A stretch of DNA of 64,000 bases from JARBUG01 sp035628915 (GCA_035628915.1 DASPIW010000021.1:45500-109499); one strand, 5' to 3'; positions 1 to 8,588 are shown, counted from the first letter of the stretch. Program-made: numbers and translations. The notes: generated by a model from the letters alone, not told the origin.

Positions 1-2088
1 GCACCGCTGATCAACGGGCTGGAAGGGGCGGCATCGGACAGCGTGTTGGTGCTGGACGACTATCATGCCATCGAAGCGCCGGCCATTCACGCCGCCGTCA
101 GCTTCCTGGTCGAGCACATGCCCGCGGCCTTGCGGCTGGTGGTGCTCACACGCTCCGATCCACCCTGGCCCATGGCGCGCCTGCGGGCCCACGGGCATCT
201 GTCAGAGATTCGGGCCGCCGACCTCCGCTTTACGCCCGACGAAGTAACCGAGTACTTCACCCGCACGGCGGGCCTGGATCTTTCCGCCACCGACATTTCG
301 ATGGTTGAACAGCGGGCCGAAGGCTGGGCCGCCGCCCTGCAGATGGTCGCGCTCTCTCTGGACGGCCACCCGGACCCGGGCGGTTTTATCGCCGCGTTCT
401 CGGGCGAAAACCGGTACATCACCGACTATCTGACCGAAGAAGTTCTGGCGCGCCAGCCCGAGCCCCTGCGCCGGTTCCTGCTCCAAGCGTCGATTCTGGA
501 GCGGCTGAGCGCACCGCTGTGCAGCGCAGTGACGGTGAGTCCGGACAGCCGGGCGTTGCTGGAGCAGATTGACCGGGCGAACCTTTTCCTCGTGCCCCTT
601 GATCCGGCCCGGCAGTGGTTTCGCTTCCACCATCTGTTCGGCGATCTGCTCCGCGCCTATTTACAGCAGACCGAACCCGGCCTCGTACCGGTGCTCCATG
701 GCCGCGCCGCGGCCTGGCTTGCGGAAAACGGCCTCTTCCTGGAGGCCGCCCGGCACAGCCTGGCTGCCCGCGACTATCACCTGACGGTGCAGCTGATCGA
801 GCAGCACTCCGGCGGCTGGTGGGCGATGGCCAATCCCGCTTTCGGCGAGCTGCTCATGAAGATTCCGCCGGAAGTGACCCAGCGCTCGCCGCTGCTCTGC
901 ACCTACCTGGCCTGGATTACCTGCCTGACGGGCGATTTGGAGCAGACCGCCGAGTTAGTCGACGCCGTCGAACGCCATCCGCAACTGCCCGACGATATCC
1001 GGAGCTTCCTGGCTCTCATGCGGACATTTCTGGCCGAGTACTCCGGGCAGACTTACAAGCTCACCGAGCCTGTCCTTCGGGCGCCCGAGTACATCTCCGA
1101 AAAAGGCGGCGCCGATCTGCGCACCACCGCCGACCTCGCGCTGGCCTGGCTCCTGTACATGAACGGGCAGTTCGACCGGGCCGCCGCCCTGATGGTGCAG
1201 GCGACCGAGCGGGACATGAAGCGGCGGACGACGCTCGCCATCCCCATCGCCACCCCGATGCTGGCCGAGATCCGGCTGGCGGAAGGACGGGTCGCGGAAG
1301 CGGTCGCACTGTGCCGCCGCTGCCTGTCCATCATCAGAGAATGGGGGGAAGCCCGGTTCTCCCTGTGGGGCAATGTCAGCGCCAAACTCGCCGAAGGGCT
1401 GTGTGCGCAGGGCGACCTGGAGGAGGCAGAGGAGCAGGCCCGGGAAGGACTCCGGGTCAACCAGGCATACGACGTCCACCACGCGGTCGCCGCGGCTCTG
1501 CACTCCCTGGCCCGCGTCCGCCTTGCCCGGGGCGATGCGGGTGAAGCGCTGGAACTGCTGGCCCAGTCCGAGGCAGCGACCCGCGGCCGGACCCTTTCGC
1601 CTGATCTGGTGAGCGAGCGCACGGCCCTGCAGGTGCAGGCCTGGCTGGCGGCCGGAGACCTCGATGTCGCCGTTCGCTGGGCGCGGGAGAGCGGGCTGGG
1701 CGTCAATGATCCCCTGAGCTTTCGCCAGGAGCTGAAGCATATTGCACTGGCCCGTGTCCTCCTGGCCACCGGGCGGGAGGGGGAGGCACAATCGCTGCTC
1801 TCCCGCCTGGAGCGGGCGGCCGAGGCCGGCGGCAGGGCGGGGCGGGCGGCCGAAATCCGGCGGCTGATTCAGCAGGCGAAGGCCGCACGTACGGAGCTGC
1901 TGAGCGAGCGGGAGCTGGAGATTCTGCGGCTCATCGCCGATGGCCGGTCCAATCAGGAGATCGCCGCGGCGCTGATCGTGGCCGTCGGCACGGTGAAGAC
2001 CCACGTCCACAATCTGTTTCAGAAGCTGGAGGCGGAGAGCCGGACCCAGGCGGTGGCCAGAGCCCGCGAACTGCACCTGCTGAAATAG
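1..2088 (+). CDS. MalT-type LuxR-family transcriptional activator (5' end outside window)
   Basis: The reading frame is open from base 1, so the N-terminus, including the Walker A part, lies upstream. The visible protein opens just before a hydrophobic strand ending in LVLDDYH, the Walker B motif of the STAND ATPases in MalT-type activators. A long helical, TPR-like region follows (about residues 230-610), typical of the ligand-sensing part of this family. The C-terminus is a LuxR/GerE helix-turn-helix with LSERELEILRLIADGRSNQE and VGTVKTHVHNLFQKL. By family it should be a DNA-binding activator controlled by nucleotide and an inducer; the inducer cannot be told. A hairpin follows the stop codon. 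The call is secure at family level. Confidence 0.9.
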   Translation, partial: APLINGLEGAASDSVLVLDDYHAIEAPAIHAAVSFLVEHMPAALRLVVLTRSDPPWPMARLRAHGHLSEIRAADLRFTPDEVTEYFTRTAGLDLSATDISMVEQRAEGWAAALQMVALSLDGHPDPGGFIAAFSGENRYITDYLTEEVLARQPEPLRRFLLQASILERLSAPLCSAVTVSPDSRALLEQIDRANLFLVPLDPARQWFRFHHLFGDLLRAYLQQTEPGLVPVLHGRAAAWLAENGLFLEAARHSLAARDYHLTVQLIEQHSGGWWAMANPAFGELLMKIPPEVTQRSPLLCTYLAWITCLTGDLEQTAELVDAVERHPQLPDDIRSFLALMRTFLAEYSGQTYKLTEPVLRAPEYISEKGGADLRTTADLALAWLLYMNGQFDRAAALMVQATERDMKRRTTLAIPIATPMLAEIRLAEGRVAEAVALCRRCLSIIREWGEARFSLWGNVSAKLAEGLCAQGDLEEAEEQAREGLRVNQAYDVHHAVAAALHSLARVRLARGDAGEALELLAQSEAATRGRTLSPDLVSERTALQVQAWLAAGDLDVAVRWARESGLGVNDPLSFRQELKHIALARVLLATGREGEAQSLLSRLERAAEAGGRAGRAAEIRRLIQQAKAARTELLSERELEILRLIADGRSNQEIAAALIVAVGTVKTHVHNLFQKLEAESRTQAVARARELHLLK

Positions 2089-2118
2089 ATGCCGGATTCT
2101 ATCCTTCGATAGATGGTA

Positions 2119-2163
2119 AGCCTCCCCGGTTTAGCCCCAGAATGGGGTTGGATCAGGGAGGCT
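2119..2163 (+). terminator. Hairpin after the LuxR gene
   Basis: AGCCTCCC (2119-2126) pairs with GGGAGGCT (2156-2163), and CCCC/GGGG (2135-2138 with 2144-2147) forms an inner stem. CCTTTC follows. It lies 30 bases after the regulator's stop and ahead of the next RBS, so it is a plausible terminator, although it has no real T-tract. Confidence 0.45.
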
Positions 2164-2204
2164 CCTTTCATGTGGGGCCAATCAGAATGATGGAGGTTTT
2201 CGAC

Positions 2205-2714
2205 ATGGCTGCATTGGCGCATCTCGGGGTAGGTCTGGCGGCCAAGCAGGTTGCCCCTACCGTGCCCGCTGGAATTCTGGTGGCCGGCGCCTACGCGATC
2301 GATATCGTGTGGGGCGGCTTCTTCCTCGCCGGCATCGAGAAGTTTCCCGCACCCGGCATCGATTCCACGGCCCCCTGGTCGCACGGTCTGTTCATGTCCG
2401 TGGTCTGGTCAGCGCTGGCGGCGGGCATTGCCGCCCTGGTCACCCGTAACCGCCGTACGGCACTGGTGATTGGGCTGCTGGTCTTCAGCCACTGGGTGAT
2501 CGACTTTATCGCCAAGCCGATGACGTTCTCGATGCCCTACGACAAGGGGGTGCCGCTGCTCTTCCGAGGCTCGCCCACCATTGGGCTTGGACTGTGGCGC
2601 TACCAGTTGGGCGAGTACATCGGCGAGTATGGGACGCTTGCCTTCGGTGCGGTGATGTACATCCTGACCTTGATCAAGTTGAAGAAAGCGAAAGCGCAGC
2701 CCGCCATGAACTGA
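2205..2714 (+). CDS. Integral membrane protein, possible YdjM/DUF457-like membrane hydrolase
   Basis: This is a 169-residue, very hydrophobic protein with about four membrane segments. The ATG at 2205 is chosen because TGGAGG lies 8 bases upstream and the sequence begins at once with the first helix; an in-frame ATG at 2142 has no such site. Spaced polar motifs inside the helices (AHLGVGL near the start, AIDIVWG, WSHGL, HWVIDF) resemble the His/Asp pattern of YdjM/DUF457 metal-dependent membrane hydrolases. That assignment is tentative and no substrate can be named. The gene stands alone, between a hairpin upstream and a strong terminator downstream. Confidence 0.65.
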   Translation: MAALAHLGVGLAAKQVAPTVPAGILVAGAYAIDIVWGGFFLAGIEKFPAPGIDSTAPWSHGLFMSVVWSALAAGIAALVTRNRRTALVIGLLVFSHWVIDFIAKPMTFSMPYDKGVPLLFRGSPTIGLGLWRYQLGEYIGEYGTLAFGAVMYILTLIKLKKAKAQPAMN

Positions 2715-2756
2715 TTCGATCGGTGGTCTGTTATTGCAGGCGGATAGGGAACATGA

Positions 2757-2782
2757 CCAGGGCGCCCCCGGGGGCGCCCTGG
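2757..2782 (+). terminator. Intrinsic terminator
   Basis: A perfect 26-base palindrome with CCAGGGCGCCCCC as its left half lies about 40 bases after the membrane-protein gene and is followed by TTCTT. The following 244 bases up to the next start are less GC-rich and must hold the promoter for the next gene, but I see no convincing -35/-10 pair there. Confidence 0.8.
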
Positions 2783-3026
2783 TTCTTGACCAAATCTTCG
2801 TCTTCTTCTCTAGGAGCGATTCCCGATGCGCCCACACCTAAAGGATCTTGATGACAAAAAGGGAAAGACCTCCTTCCCGGCATTCCCGTGTGCAACTATT
2901 GGTTACAAAATAGGCCGATTCTGCGTACGTGGCGTCGGGCTTTTTGTGTACCATAAAGGACAGCAGGATGAAGAGACAGAAGTGTAACAGTCGGGAACTG
3001 GAACAACGAGCAGGGAGGACCACTTC

Positions 3027-3761
3027 TTGGCCGACATTTTGATCAAGTCCTTACACACTGCCGCAGAGATGGCCGAGTGCCAGTCTGTTCAGATGGCCAC
3101 CTGGGCCATGCCGGACGCCGCTGAGAGCGTCCCCGTCCACCAACTGCTGACGGCGGCCAAATACGGCGGGCTGGTGCTGGGCGCCTACGATGGCGACCGG
3201 CTGGTCGGTTTGAGCTATTCGTTTGTGGGGCTGCATGAGGCCCGTCCCGTCTGGTGTTCACACATGTTGGCCGTCCTGCCCGAGTACCGCGGCAAGGGCA
3301 TCGGTCTGCAGCTCAAGCTGGAGCAGCGCCGCCATGCCCTGGAGCGGGGCATAACGAGCATTCACTGGACCTTCGACCCGCTGGAACTGGTTAACGGGAC
3401 GTTGAACATCCGCCGGCTGGGGGGACTCTCCCGCACGTACGTGCGGGACCTGTACGGCAGCATGCAGGACGGTCTGAACGCCGGACTCCCCTCCGACCGG
3501 CTGCTGGTGGAGTGGGAGGTCGACTCGGAGCGGGTCCGTCGTGCCCTGGAAGACGAGGCGGCGCCCATACCGGACACCGAGGAGATCGCGATTCCCGCCC
3601 ACCCGAAATTCCAGGAGATCAGGGGGACCGACCCGGCTGAGGCGCTGCGCCTGCGCCTGGGCGTACGGGCCGCGTTCGAGGCGGCATTTGCTGCCGGCTA
3701 TGTGCTGACCGGCGTTGAGGGCTATCAGTACATTTTGACCCGCGAGGAGGGCCCCCGGTGA
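3027..3761 (+). CDS. GNAT-family N-acetyltransferase
   Basis: The start is TTG, supported by GGGAGG 8 bases upstream. The 244-residue protein has the acetyl-CoA-binding signature of GNAT enzymes: MLAVLPEYRGKGIGLQLKLE, an R/Q-x-x-G-x-G/A type loop, at about residues 86-105. It ends by overlapping the start of the enolase-superfamily gene (GTGA), so the two are translationally coupled. GNAT proteins of this type are often paired with MenC/N-acylamino-acid-racemase homologues, where N-acylation and racemisation of amino acids could be linked. The substrate is not shown by the sequence. Confidence 0.8.
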   Translation: MADILIKSLHTAAEMAECQSVQMATWAMPDAAESVPVHQLLTAAKYGGLVLGAYDGDRLVGLSYSFVGLHEARPVWCSHMLAVLPEYRGKGIGLQLKLEQRRHALERGITSIHWTFDPLELVNGTLNIRRLGGLSRTYVRDLYGSMQDGLNAGLPSDRLLVEWEVDSERVRRALEDEAAPIPDTEEIAIPAHPKFQEIRGTDPAEALRLRLGVRAAFEAAFAAGYVLTGVEGYQYILTREEGPR

Positions 3762-4867
3762 AGATCGAGCAGGTTTCGCTTCATGTCCTGCAGATGCCGC
3801 TGAAGCAGCCGTTTACCACCAGCTTCGGCACCGAGACAGTCCGTGAGCTGATCCTCGTCAGCCTGACCGCCGGCGGCGTGACCGGCTGGGGCGAAGTCGT
3901 CACCATGGCAGACCCGCTCTACAACTATGAAACCACCAAAACCGCCTGGCACATCCTTGAGGATTTCCTCGTGCCGCTCGCCCTGGGTAAATCGTACGAT
4001 CATCCGGATGATCTGGCGGCGGTCTGGGACCATTACCGGGGCCACTACATGGCCAAGGCGGGACTCAACCTCGCCTTCTGGGATGCCTGGGCACGGGCGA
4101 AGAGCATCTCGCTGGCCCGCGCCCTGGGCGGAAACAAGGACCGCATCGGCGTCGGCGTCAGCGTCGGCATTCAGGATTCGATCGCAGGGACGCTGAAGCT
4201 GGTGGAGTCCTTCCTCGTGCAGGGTTACCAGCGCATCAAAATCAAGATCCGCCCCGGCTGGGATGAGCAGCTGCTGCGCGCCCTGCGCCACGAGTTCGGG
4301 CCGATCCCCATGATGGCCGATGCCAATTCGGCCTACAGCCTGGCGGATACGCCGCTCTTCGAGCGCATGGACGATCTCGGGCTGATGATGATCGAGCAGC
4401 CCCTGGCGGAAGATGACATCATCGATCATGCCCGCCTGCAGGCCCGGCTGCAGACGCCAATCTGCCTGGACGAATCGATCCTGACGCCCGACGACGCCCG
4501 CAAGGCCCTGGAGATCGGGGCGTGCCGCATCATCAACGTGAAAGTGGGGCGGATCGGCGGACACAGCCCCATGCGCCGCCTGCACGACATTTGCACGAGA
4601 CGGGGGATTCCGCTGTGGTGCGGCGGTATGCTAGAGTCTGGTGTAGGCCGGGCACATAATATCGCACTGACGACACTTACTGGTTATACGCTCCCCGGCG
4701 ATACGTCGGCCTCAGACCGGTACTATTTGGAGGATATCGTGGAGCCGGCGGCAAGGCTGCTGCCCGGCGGCTTCCTGGAAGTGCCGGCGGGCCCCGGCAT
4801 CGGTGTGACGGTGCTGCCTGATCGCGTGGCCAAGTTCACGGTCCAGTCCCGTACCTACAACATCTAG
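3758..4867 (+). CDS. Enolase-superfamily enzyme: o-succinylbenzoate synthase / N-acylamino acid racemase type
   Basis: At 369 residues this is the usual length for the family. The start is GTG, with GAGGAGG 8 bases upstream, inside the end of the GNAT gene. Muconate-lactonising-type landmarks are in order: the catalytic KxK lysines (YQRIKIKIRPGWD), the metal ligands MMADANSAY, IEQPLAEDD and CLDESI, and the second lysine in NVKVGRIGG. The family either dehydrates SHCHC in menaquinone synthesis or racemises N-acylamino acids. No other men genes lie nearby and the partner is an acetyltransferase, so a racemase role is at least as likely. Sequence alone does not separate the two. Confidence 0.85.
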   Translation: MKIEQVSLHVLQMPLKQPFTTSFGTETVRELILVSLTAGGVTGWGEVVTMADPLYNYETTKTAWHILEDFLVPLALGKSYDHPDDLAAVWDHYRGHYMAKAGLNLAFWDAWARAKSISLARALGGNKDRIGVGVSVGIQDSIAGTLKLVESFLVQGYQRIKIKIRPGWDEQLLRALRHEFGPIPMMADANSAYSLADTPLFERMDDLGLMMIEQPLAEDDIIDHARLQARLQTPICLDESILTPDDARKALEIGACRIINVKVGRIGGHSPMRRLHDICTRRGIPLWCGGMLESGVGRAHNIALTTLTGYTLPGDTSASDRYYLEDIVEPAARLLPGGFLEVPAGPGIGVTVLPDRVAKFTVQSRTYNI

Positions 4868-4887
4868 CAAATGGAGGGTCGGGGCGA

Positions 4888-5580
4888 GTGCTTCGCTCTT
4901 TCTTCAAACTCCTCAGCCTCCTCCCGCAGGGCGCCCGCCGGACGGCCGTGCGCCGGTTCATCGATCTGGTCTGGTCGGCCTACATTGATCAGGAAGTCTC
5001 CGGGGTCGAAAACATTCCGGACGGTCCGTGCCTCTACATCTGCAACCATCTGTCCAACGCCGACGGCGTTACGCTCCATCGGGTGCTGCGGCCCCGGGAG
5101 GTCTTTTTCCTGGCCGGCGTCAAACTTGCAGGCACCACCATGACCCGGGTCGTCATGGAAGCGCTCGATACGATTCCCATCCGCCCGGATTCGCCGGATG
5201 TGGAGGCGTTGAAGCGGTCGGTGGAGATGTTGAAGGCCGGCAAGTCGGTCCTGATCTTCCCTGAGGGCACCCGCAGCCGGACGGGCGCGCTCCTGCGCGG
5301 CAAGCGGGGCGCCGGGCTGATCGCTCGCCGGGCGGGGGTGCCCATCGTCCCGGTGGCGCTGACCGGCACCGAGAAGTTCCTGCCCATTGACGAGGCGAAC
5401 ATGGGCGGCGAGAAGCCCCGGCATGCCAAAGTAACCGTTCGCGTCGGGAAGCCGTTCCGCGTGTCAGATCTGGATCTGGTGGCGGCGGAGGGCGAAGATG
5501 AGCGTCAGGTGCTGGTTGACGCCATGATGATGCGCATTGCCGAGCTATTACCACCGGAGTATCGGGGCGAGTATAGGTGA
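4888..5580 (+). CDS. plsC: 1-acyl-sn-glycerol-3-phosphate acyltransferase (PlsC-like)
   Basis: The protein has 230 residues and a GTG start, with GGAGGG about 9 bases upstream. It carries the glycerolipid acyltransferase blocks in order: NHLSNAD (the HX4D catalytic motif), the EGTRSRTG glycerol-phosphate-binding motif inside FPEGTRSRTG, and VPIVPVALTG. PlsC transfers an acyl chain to lysophosphatidate at the inner face of the membrane, making phosphatidate for phospholipids. The N-terminal hydrophobic stretch agrees with membrane association. It starts 20 bases after the enolase-superfamily gene and may be co-transcribed with it. Confidence 0.88.
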   Translation: MLRSFFKLLSLLPQGARRTAVRRFIDLVWSAYIDQEVSGVENIPDGPCLYICNHLSNADGVTLHRVLRPREVFFLAGVKLAGTTMTRVVMEALDTIPIRPDSPDVEALKRSVEMLKAGKSVLIFPEGTRSRTGALLRGKRGAGLIARRAGVPIVPVALTGTEKFLPIDEANMGGEKPRHAKVTVRVGKPFRVSDLDLVAAEGEDERQVLVDAMMMRIAELLPPEYRGEYR

Positions 5581-5595
5581 GTATCGGGACAGCTT

Positions 5596-5747
5596 TTTAC
5601 ACAGATTACACAGATTTCGGGATTACACAGATTCATGATGAAGTTCAACAATGGACTTCAAGCATCTGCGAAAGCGTAGATGAAACGAGCCTGGACAATT
5701 CCGGTTGATAATCTGTGTAATCCAATAACCTGTGTAATCTGTGTAAA
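5596..5747. repeat. Inverted-repeat element with 38-base arms
   Basis: The left arm is 5596-5633 and the right arm 5710-5747, in opposite orientation. Each arm is an 18-base block (TTTACACAGATTACACAG) and a 13-base block (GATTACACAGATT) separated by 7 unmatched bases. Both blocks match perfectly between arms. The 76-base centre is unique. The element is AT-rich in GC-rich surroundings and fills the gap between plsC and the peptidase gene. It has no coding capacity. Confidence 0.85.
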
Positions 5748-5770
5748 TATGAATTTGGAGGCGTACCTAC

Positions 5771-6727
5771 ATGACCTGGCCGAGCGGCCCTCACAACGAC
5801 ATCACCGATGTGGCGGGCATTCTGGTGGGACATGCCCAGGACCTGGACGCCCTGACGGGCGTCACAGCGGTCCTGGCGCCGGCCGGGGCCGTCGTGGGCG
5901 TCGCCGTGGAAGGCTCCGCGCCCGGTACCCGGGAGACCGACCTGTGCCGCCCGGGTAATCTGGTTGAGCAGGCCCACGCTGTCCTGCTCTGCGGGGGCAG
6001 CGCCTTCGGGCTGGCGGCGGCAGACGGGGCGATGCGCCATCTGGCCGCCCGGGGCATAGGGTTCCCGACGAGCGCCGGCGTGGTACCCATCGTGCCTGCT
6101 GCCGTGCTGTACGACCTGGAGATCGGGCGCCCTGACCTGCAGCCCGACGCCGCCATGGGCGCCGCCGCCTGCGCCGCAGCGACCGACGGCCCGGTGGCCC
6201 AGGGCTGTGTGGGCGCCGGTACCGGCTGCACCGCCGGCAAGATTCTCGGCATGGCCAACGCCACCAAGACCGGCATCGGCAGCGCCAGCGTGCTCGCCGG
6301 CGGCGTGACGGTAGGCGCCATCGTGGCCGTCAATCCCCTGGGCGACGTGCGGGAGGAAGGCCGCATCATCGCCGGGGCTCGGCGCCCGGACGGACCGGGC
6401 TTTGCCGACACCACCCGGCTCCTGCTGGGCGGCGCAGGGGCGCCATACGCGGGCGAGAACACCACCATCGGCGTGGTGGCCGTGGGGGCGGCGCTGACCA
6501 AGGAGCAGGCGAACAAGGTGGCGCGCATGGCCCACGACGGGCTCGCACGGACCATCTCACCCATCCACACCATGTACGACGGCGATGCCCTCTTCTGCCT
6601 GGCCACGGGCGGTGAGCCCGCCAATATCAGCCTGGTCGGTACGGCGGCCGCCATCGCCGTGGAACTGGCCGTGCTGCGGGCAGTGCATTCAGCGATTTCG
6701 ATGGGCGGATTGCCCGCCGGGGTGTGA
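5771..6727 (+). CDS. P1-family (S58, DmpA-type) aminopeptidase/amidohydrolase
   Basis: The 318-residue protein starts at an ATG with GGAGG 9 bases upstream. It has the layout of the DmpA/BapA family, Ntn-hydrolase-like enzymes that cut themselves into two chains before a nucleophilic Ser. It shows the N-terminal NDITDVAGILVGH, the glycine-rich CGGSAFGLAAADG, the ATKTGIGSAS segment holding the likely cleavage site and nucleophile, and AIVAVNPLGDV after it. Family members remove N-terminal residues, often D- or beta-amino acids, from peptides or amides. There is no signal peptide, so it is cytosolic. The substrate is unknown. Confidence 0.87.
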   Translation: MTWPSGPHNDITDVAGILVGHAQDLDALTGVTAVLAPAGAVVGVAVEGSAPGTRETDLCRPGNLVEQAHAVLLCGGSAFGLAAADGAMRHLAARGIGFPTSAGVVPIVPAAVLYDLEIGRPDLQPDAAMGAAACAAATDGPVAQGCVGAGTGCTAGKILGMANATKTGIGSASVLAGGVTVGAIVAVNPLGDVREEGRIIAGARRPDGPGFADTTRLLLGGAGAPYAGENTTIGVVAVGAALTKEQANKVARMAHDGLARTISPIHTMYDGDALFCLATGGEPANISLVGTAAAIAVELAVLRAVHSAISMGGLPAGV

Positions 6728-6742
6728 TTTCGGAGCGGATTT

Positions 6743-6751
6743 TGCTATAAT
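6743..6751 (+). promoter_or_regulatory. Extended -10 promoter for panB
   Basis: TGC followed directly by TATAAT gives an extended -10 element about 70 bases upstream of panB. The -35 region is weak, as is usual for extended -10 promoters. This places a roughly 60-base leader ahead of panB. Confidence 0.6.
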
Positions 6752-6771
6752 GGCAGCGTTCCCCTGTATCC

Positions 6772-6800
6772 GCTGAGACCTTCCAGAGGAAGGCTGAGAC
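6772..6800 (+). other. Hairpin between direct repeats in the panB leader
   Basis: CCTTCC-AGA-GGAAGG (6779-6793) forms a tight hairpin, flanked on both sides by GCTGAGAC (6772-6779 and 6793-6800). The CTGAGA wording recalls the TPP riboswitch, but the rest of that structure is absent. Its function is unknown. Confidence 0.4.
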
Positions 6801-6818
6801 GAAGAAAGGGTGGGCTAA

Positions 6819-7670
6819 ATGCCAAAGGAGAAACTGTCTCTACCCGGGTTCCGGGCTGCGAAGCGCGCGGGTCGAAAGCTGACCATGGTGACCTCTTACG
6901 ATTACACCGGTGCCATTTTGGCGGACCGCTCACCGGTGGACGCCCTCCTGGTGGGCGATAGCCTCGGCATGGTGATGCTGGGCTACAGCAGCACCACGGG
7001 TGTGACGATGGACGAGATTCTGCATCATCTGCGGGCCGTGGTCCGGGGGGCGCCTAACACGTTCGTGATTGCGGACATGCCCTTCGGCAGCTACAACGTC
7101 AGCCCCCAGCAGGCTGTCACCAATGCCAACGAAGTGATGAAGGCCGGAGCTGACGCCGTCAAGCTGGAAGGCGGCATTCCGTTCTTCGACACCATCCGGA
7201 CGCTGGTCCGGGCCGGCATCCCCGTCATGGGCCACGTCGGCCTGACGCCCCAGACGGCGGGCGCCCTGGGCGGCTGGAAGGTCCAGGGGCGGGACGCCGA
7301 AGCCGCCCGGCAGATCATCGACGATGCCATGGCCGTCGAGCAGGCGGGCGCTTTCTCCATCGTGCTGGAGATGGTGCCGACGCTGCTGGCGGGGCACATT
7401 TCGCAAAAGCTCAGCATTCCCAGCATCGGCATCGGGGCCGGCAACCAGACGGACGGCCAGGTGCTGGTTTGGCAGGATATGTTCGGCCTGTACGACCGGA
7501 TTGCGCCCCGCTTCGTCAAGCGCTTCGCCGAAGCCGGCCAGGCCATCAGCGAAGGTCTGGTGGCGTACTGCGCCGAAGTGGTTGCGGGCACTTTCCCCGC
7601 TCCCGAGCATTCGTTCAAAATGAAGCCGGAAGAACTGCTTTCAGCCACGGCTGAGCCCGTACGGACATGA
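6819..7670 (+). CDS. panB: 3-methyl-2-oxobutanoate hydroxymethyltransferase (ketopantoate hydroxymethyltransferase)
   Basis: The 283-residue protein matches PanB throughout: MVTSYDYTGA, the metal-binding LLVGDSLGMV, ADMPFGSY, KLEGG, PVMGHVGLTPQ, and IGIGAG near the C-terminus. It adds a hydroxymethyl group from methylene-tetrahydrofolate to 2-oxoisovalerate, the first committed step to pantothenate and CoA. It overlaps panE by 4 bases, so the pathway's first two enzymes are co-translated. The usual partners panC and panD are not in this window. A short structured leader precedes the gene. Confidence 0.96.
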   Translation: MPKEKLSLPGFRAAKRAGRKLTMVTSYDYTGAILADRSPVDALLVGDSLGMVMLGYSSTTGVTMDEILHHLRAVVRGAPNTFVIADMPFGSYNVSPQQAVTNANEVMKAGADAVKLEGGIPFFDTIRTLVRAGIPVMGHVGLTPQTAGALGGWKVQGRDAEAARQIIDDAMAVEQAGAFSIVLEMVPTLLAGHISQKLSIPSIGIGAGNQTDGQVLVWQDMFGLYDRIAPRFVKRFAEAGQAISEGLVAYCAEVVAGTFPAPEHSFKMKPEELLSATAEPVRT

Positions 7671-8548
7671 TGCGGATTGGCATCCTGGGCGCCGGCGCCC
7701 TGGGGAGCCTCTTTGCGTACTATCTGAGCAGCCGCACCTCACACGAGGTGTGGCTGCTGGCGCGCTCGGCGGTGCCGCCGCAAATCACGGTGGTGGGCGA
7801 AGGCACGGCGCCGGTGCGCGTCGCCACGGCTTGCGAAGAGAAAATGGACCTGCTGCTGGTCATGGTCAAGGCCTACGCCACGGCAGACGCCATCCGCTGG
7901 GCTGCCGGGGCCGTCGGGCCGGAGACCGTCGCCCTGACCCTGCAAAACGGGCTGGGCAACGCCGAAGTGCTGGCCGAGGCCCTGGGGGCGGAGCGGGTGC
8001 TGGCCGGCACCACCGCCCAGGGCGCCACCTGGCTGGCGCCGGGCCACATTCGCCACGGCGGGGCAGGGCCGACGCATCTGGCGCCGTGGGCGCCGGCGGG
8101 CAGGGCGGCTGACCTGGCGCCCACCGTGGCCACGCTCCTGAACATAGCAGGGCTGCCCGCCGGTGTGACCGCCGACCCCCGCCCGCTCCTTTGGGCCAAG
8201 CTCGCCGTCAACTGCGGCATCAACGCGCTGACGGCGATCCTCCGGGTGCCCAACGGCGAACTGCTGGGGCGCTCGGGCGCCCGGCGCCTCATGGAATCCG
8301 CGGCCGCCGAGGCGGGCGCCGTGGCCGCAGCCGAAGGCGTCCCGTTGCGCGCGGATCCCGTGGAGCGGGTGGTGGCAGTGGCCCGGGCGACCGCCGCCAA
8401 TCACTCCTCGATGCTGCAGGACGTGGAGCGGGGCCGGCGGACCGAGGTGGATGCCATCAACGGTGCCGTCGCCAGGCGGGGGCGGCAGTTCGGGGTGCCG
8501 GCGCCGGTGAACGAAGCGCTGGCCGATCTGGTCCGGAGCTTGTCATGA
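7667..8548 (+). CDS. panE: 2-dehydropantoate 2-reductase (ketopantoate reductase)
   Basis: The 293-residue protein begins MMRIGILGAGALGSLFAYYL, a nucleotide-binding GxGxxG motif at the very N-terminus. It continues with VKAYATADA, LQNGLGN and a central KLAVNCGINALTA, the conserved lysine helix of ApbA/PanE. It reduces ketopantoate to pantoate with NADPH. It overlaps the panB stop (ATGATGA); either of the two adjacent ATGs may be used. The C-terminal SSMLQDVERGRRTEVDAING block is the family's substrate-binding segment. Confidence 0.94.
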   Translation: MMRIGILGAGALGSLFAYYLSSRTSHEVWLLARSAVPPQITVVGEGTAPVRVATACEEKMDLLLVMVKAYATADAIRWAAGAVGPETVALTLQNGLGNAEVLAEALGAERVLAGTTAQGATWLAPGHIRHGGAGPTHLAPWAPAGRAADLAPTVATLLNIAGLPAGVTADPRPLLWAKLAVNCGINALTAILRVPNGELLGRSGARRLMESAAAEAGAVAAAEGVPLRADPVERVVAVARATAANHSSMLQDVERGRRTEVDAINGAVARRGRQFGVPAPVNEALADLVRSLS

Positions 8549-8588
8549 GCAGCAGAGGCCAAGCGTAGGCTCCAGCGAGGTGACTCGC

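Noticed and set aside
955..2076. 373-residue minus-strand frame opposite the LuxR-type gene
   Set aside because: It is antisense to a well-supported gene, has biased Gln/Arg/Pro composition and no RBS or family motif. It is a high-GC shadow.
2838..3023. 61-residue minus-strand frame between the terminator and the GNAT gene
   Set aside because: It is Cys/Phe-rich with no RBS and lies where the GNAT promoter must be. Treated as noncoding.
6765..6818. TPP riboswitch ahead of panB, suggested by CTGAGA words
   Set aside because: The conserved second half of the TPP element (ACCTGAT...GGATAATGCC-type) is absent and the region is too short.
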